7,860 nt of DNA from Clostridiales bacterium (GTDB lineage: Bacteria; Bacillota; Clostridia; Lachnospirales; WRAX01): assembly GCA_031262335.1 (NCBI GenBank), contig JAISHX010000155.1:1-7860 (forward strand). Reading direction: 5' to 3'. A program made the translations under genes and the position numbers. Below are positions 6,023-7,860 of the stretch, piece after piece (position 1 is the first letter of the stretch; each line of letters opens with the position of its first letter). The notes under the pieces are model-generated. The model saw only the letters and a program-made list of their open reading frames with translations. It was not told the origin of the DNA and searched no databases.

Positions 6023-7687
6023 ATGTTGATGAATGGTTCTGAAATTTTAATTGAGTGTTTAAAAGAACAAGGCGTTGATGTGATTTTTGGTTATCCGGGC
6101 GGTACAGTGCTTAATATTTACGACGCGCTGTACAAGCAGGATAAAATCAAGCATTATTTAACTTCTCATGAACAAAATGCCGCCCATGCCGCAGACGGCT
6201 ATGCCCGTTCAACAGGCAAAGTCGGCGTTTGCATTGCTACAAGCGGTCCCGGGGCGACAAATCTCGTTACAGGAATTGCAACAGCATATATGGATTCTGT
6301 ACCTTTGGTGGCAATTACCGGAAATGTGGCATTGCCTGCGTTAGGAAAAGACAGTTTTCAGGAAATTGATATTACCGGCGTTACAATGCCGATTACAAAA
6401 TACGGTATTATCGTGAAAGATATTTCAGAGCTTGCCGAATGTGTTCGCAAAGCATTTTATATTGCCAAAGAAGGACGCCCCGGTCCTGTTTTGATAGATA
6501 TAACAAAAGACGTTACGGCAGCAATGTACGAGTATGAGCCTGCTGTACCAAAGCCGATTGTTCGCAGAAAGAATATCAAAGAAAGTGCGGTTGAAACAGC
6601 CGTCAAAATGATAGATGAAAGCAAACAGCCTCTTATTCTTGCCGGTGGCGGAGTTGTTGCGTCGGAAGCTGGAAACGAACTCGCTCTCCTCGCGGAAAAA
6701 ATTGATTCGCCTGTTTGTGTTTCGGCAATGGGAATAGGCGTATATCCTTCTTCTTCTGAACGCTTTACCGGAATGATAGGTATGCACGGAACAAAAGCAT
6801 CCAATGTTGCCGCAACAGAGTCAGATTTGATTATAGCAATAGGTGCAAGATTTTCGGACAGAGTAATTTCAAACGCAAAAAAATTCGCTACAAAGGCGAA
6901 AATTTTGCATATAGATATTGACGCGGCAGAAATAAACAAAAATATAGTAGTTCATGCATCTGTTATAGGAGATGCGAAAGAAATTTTAACAAAATTACTT
7001 GAAAAAGTAAAAACAGCAAAACATTCCGAATGGACAGAACATATAAAAAGTGTTAAAAATAAATATCCGCTTGTTCCTGTTTGTGACGATGTTCTCAGAC
7101 CCCAACATATTTTAAGCCGTGTCAGTGAAATAGCAAAAGACGCCATAGTTGTTACAGAAGTCGGTCAGCATCAAATGTGGGCGTGTCATTATATTCAAAG
7201 AACATCCCCGCGTACTTTTCTTAGTTCCGGCGGTTTAGGAACAATGGGATACGGTTTAGGTGCGGCAATAGGGGCAAAGGTGGCAAACCCGCAAAAAGTT
7301 GTAATAAATATTGCCGGCGACGGTTGTTTCCGTATGAACAATATAGAGCTTGCAACTGCCGTAGAATATGATTTACCTGTAATCACCATTATTCTTAACA
7401 ACCATACTTTGGGCATGGTTAGGCAATGGCAGACATTATTTTACGAAAAAAGATATTCTCATTCAACGCTGACGGGCAGAAATGTTGATTTTGTGAAGTT
7501 AGCAGAAAGTTATGGTGCTGTTGGTTTCAATGTGACTTTGCCTGAGCAGTTTGACGATGTTCTTAAAAAGGCAATAAGTCTGAATAAAACGGCTGTAATA
7601 AATTGTGAAATAGATATAGATGAAAAAGTTTTTCCTATGGTTTCCATAGGAAAAGGCATAGACGAAGTTATGCTTGCGGAAAGTTAA
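6023..7687 (+). CDS. ilvB: Acetolactate synthase, large catalytic subunit
   Basis: Thiamine-diphosphate enzyme that condenses two pyruvates to 2-acetolactate, or pyruvate with 2-oxobutyrate to 2-aceto-2-hydroxybutyrate, the first common step of valine, leucine and isoleucine synthesis. The 554 residues match the usual catalytic-subunit length. Seen: the N-terminal FGYPGG loop (22-27) and SHEQNAAHAADGYAR with catalytic Glu50, SGPGATN, KDSFQEID, the central FAD-region domain (GMIGMHGTKASN, then AIGARFSDRV), and the C-terminal cofactor motif starting GDG (432-434) and ending LNN (458-460), followed by LGMVRQWQ (463-470) and FYEKRYS. The GMVRQWQ and VFPMV signatures mark anabolic, FAD-binding AHAS rather than catabolic AlsS. 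ATG 6023 has AAGGAA 5 bases upstream; a second ATG at 6029 is less well spaced. No ilvN regulatory subunit or ilvC follows within the 173 bases to the edge. Confidence 0.96.
   Translation: MLMNGSEILIECLKEQGVDVIFGYPGGTVLNIYDALYKQDKIKHYLTSHEQNAAHAADGYARSTGKVGVCIATSGPGATNLVTGIATAYMDSVPLVAITGNVALPALGKDSFQEIDITGVTMPITKYGIIVKDISELAECVRKAFYIAKEGRPGPVLIDITKDVTAAMYEYEPAVPKPIVRRKNIKESAVETAVKMIDESKQPLILAGGGVVASEAGNELALLAEKIDSPVCVSAMGIGVYPSSSERFTGMIGMHGTKASNVAATESDLIIAIGARFSDRVISNAKKFATKAKILHIDIDAAEINKNIVVHASVIGDAKEILTKLLEKVKTAKHSEWTEHIKSVKNKYPLVPVCDDVLRPQHILSRVSEIAKDAIVVTEVGQHQMWACHYIQRTSPRTFLSSGGLGTMGYGLGAAIGAKVANPQKVVINIAGDGCFRMNNIELATAVEYDLPVITIILNNHTLGMVRQWQTLFYEKRYSHSTLTGRNVDFVKLAESYGAVGFNVTLPEQFDDVLKKAISLNKTAVINCEIDIDEKVFPMVSIGKGIDEVMLAES
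7630..7654. repeat. 11-bp perfect inverted repeat inside the 3' end of ilvB
   Basis: TTTTCCTATGG (7630-7640) and CCATAGGAAAA (7644-7654) surround a 3-base loop. It lies in the codons for the conserved FPMVSIGKG region, about 30 bases before the stop. The hairpin could protect the mRNA 3' end or be a by-product of codon choice. Confidence 0.8.
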
Positions 7688-7785
7688 CGCTTTTAACAGA
7701 TTAAAAGATAAGACCTTGGGGGTTTTCAAGCTCCGCGCTCAAACCATGTGCCTTTGGGCACACTTCGCCCCTTTGGAATACCTTC
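7688..7785. other. Non-coding spacer after ilvB with small hairpins
   Basis: About 100 bases with no supported gene. It holds an AT-rich 7-bp stem (CTTTTAA 7690-7696 with TTAAAAG 7701-7707) and a 6-bp stem TGTGCC-TTTG-GGCACA (7747-7762), followed by a GC-richer stretch unlike the surrounding DNA. Function unknown; possibly part of a dispersed intergenic repeat. Confidence 0.4.
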
Positions 7786-7860
7786 CTTTAGCAGACGTAA
7801 TGTAACTGCAAATTTGCAGTTGCATTACGTCTGCTAAAGTTATTTTCAGTTATTTTCTTT
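7786..7860 (+). terminator. Long hairpin with T-rich tail, probable terminator of ilvB or the unit beyond
   Basis: Arms at 7786-7812 and 7813-7839 are reverse complements over 27 bp with a single exception (T7803 against G7822, a G-U pair in RNA) and no spacer. A T-rich run (7840-7860) follows. This fits an unusually long intrinsic terminator, but a palindromic mobile or recombination element is equally possible because terminator stems are normally 7-15 bp. Confidence 0.6.

Noticed and set aside
7690..7707. CTTTTAA-CAGA-TTAAAAG hairpin just after the ilvB stop as a terminator
   Set aside because: The stem is nearly all A/T and no T-run follows; too weak for an intrinsic terminator.
7499..7729. 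Minus-strand frame spanning the 3' end of ilvB and the spacer
   Set aside because: Antisense to conserved ilvB codons, no ribosome binding site, and the composition looks like a shadow frame.
7746..7805. A 19-codon reading frame (MCLWAHFAPLEYLPLADVM) running into the long inverted repeat, a possible leader peptide
   Set aside because: No ribosome binding site precedes the ATG, there is no run of a regulatory amino acid, and the frame is set by the hairpin sequences.

Overview
The window reads as a stretch of chromosome from a low-GC Gram-positive-type bacterium (Bacillota, class Clostridia or Negativicutes by general feel). This rests on gene content (a DUF1836 regulator, a DegV/FakB-type protein, a stand-alone ilvB), strong AGGAGG-type ribosome binding sites, GTG/TTG starts and AT-rich spacers. 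The placement is inferred; there is no rRNA or other marker here.

Layout from left to right: (1) positions 1-975 hold the 3' three-quarters of serS (seryl-tRNA synthetase), whose start lies outside the window. (2) Three tightly packed co-directional genes follow with no visible terminator after serS: a TadZ/CpaE-like MinD/ParA-family protein that has lost its nucleotide-binding signatures, a TadA/CpaF-like secretion ATPase with intact P-loop, and a TadB-like inner-membrane platform protein. Together they form the cytoplasmic and inner-membrane motor core of a Tad (tight adherence / Flp-type) pilus or secretion machine. No second platform gene (tadC), pilin, prepilin peptidase or pseudopilin is seen. 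The block ends abruptly at a perfect 15-bp inverted repeat that contains the tadB stop codon. (3) On the minus strand is a DUF1836 putative DNA-binding protein, divergent from degV; the two share a 117-bp spacer with back-to-back promoters. (4) degV (fatty-acid-binding DegV/FakB family) on the plus strand. (5) A 128-bp spacer with a small GC-rich block of hairpins, then ilvB (acetolactate synthase catalytic subunit), followed by 173 bp of non-coding sequence ending in a near-perfect 27-bp inverted repeat without a loop and a T-rich tail, probably a terminator or a palindromic element.

Functionally the window mixes housekeeping genes (serS, ilvB), a lipid-related gene (degV) with a candidate regulator, and an accessory Tad core. 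The most unusual items are the doubly degenerate TadZ-like protein, the three-gene Tad core with its shift towards ATA isoleucine codons, and the two long inverted repeats. I do not see evidence strong enough to claim a wholly new system.
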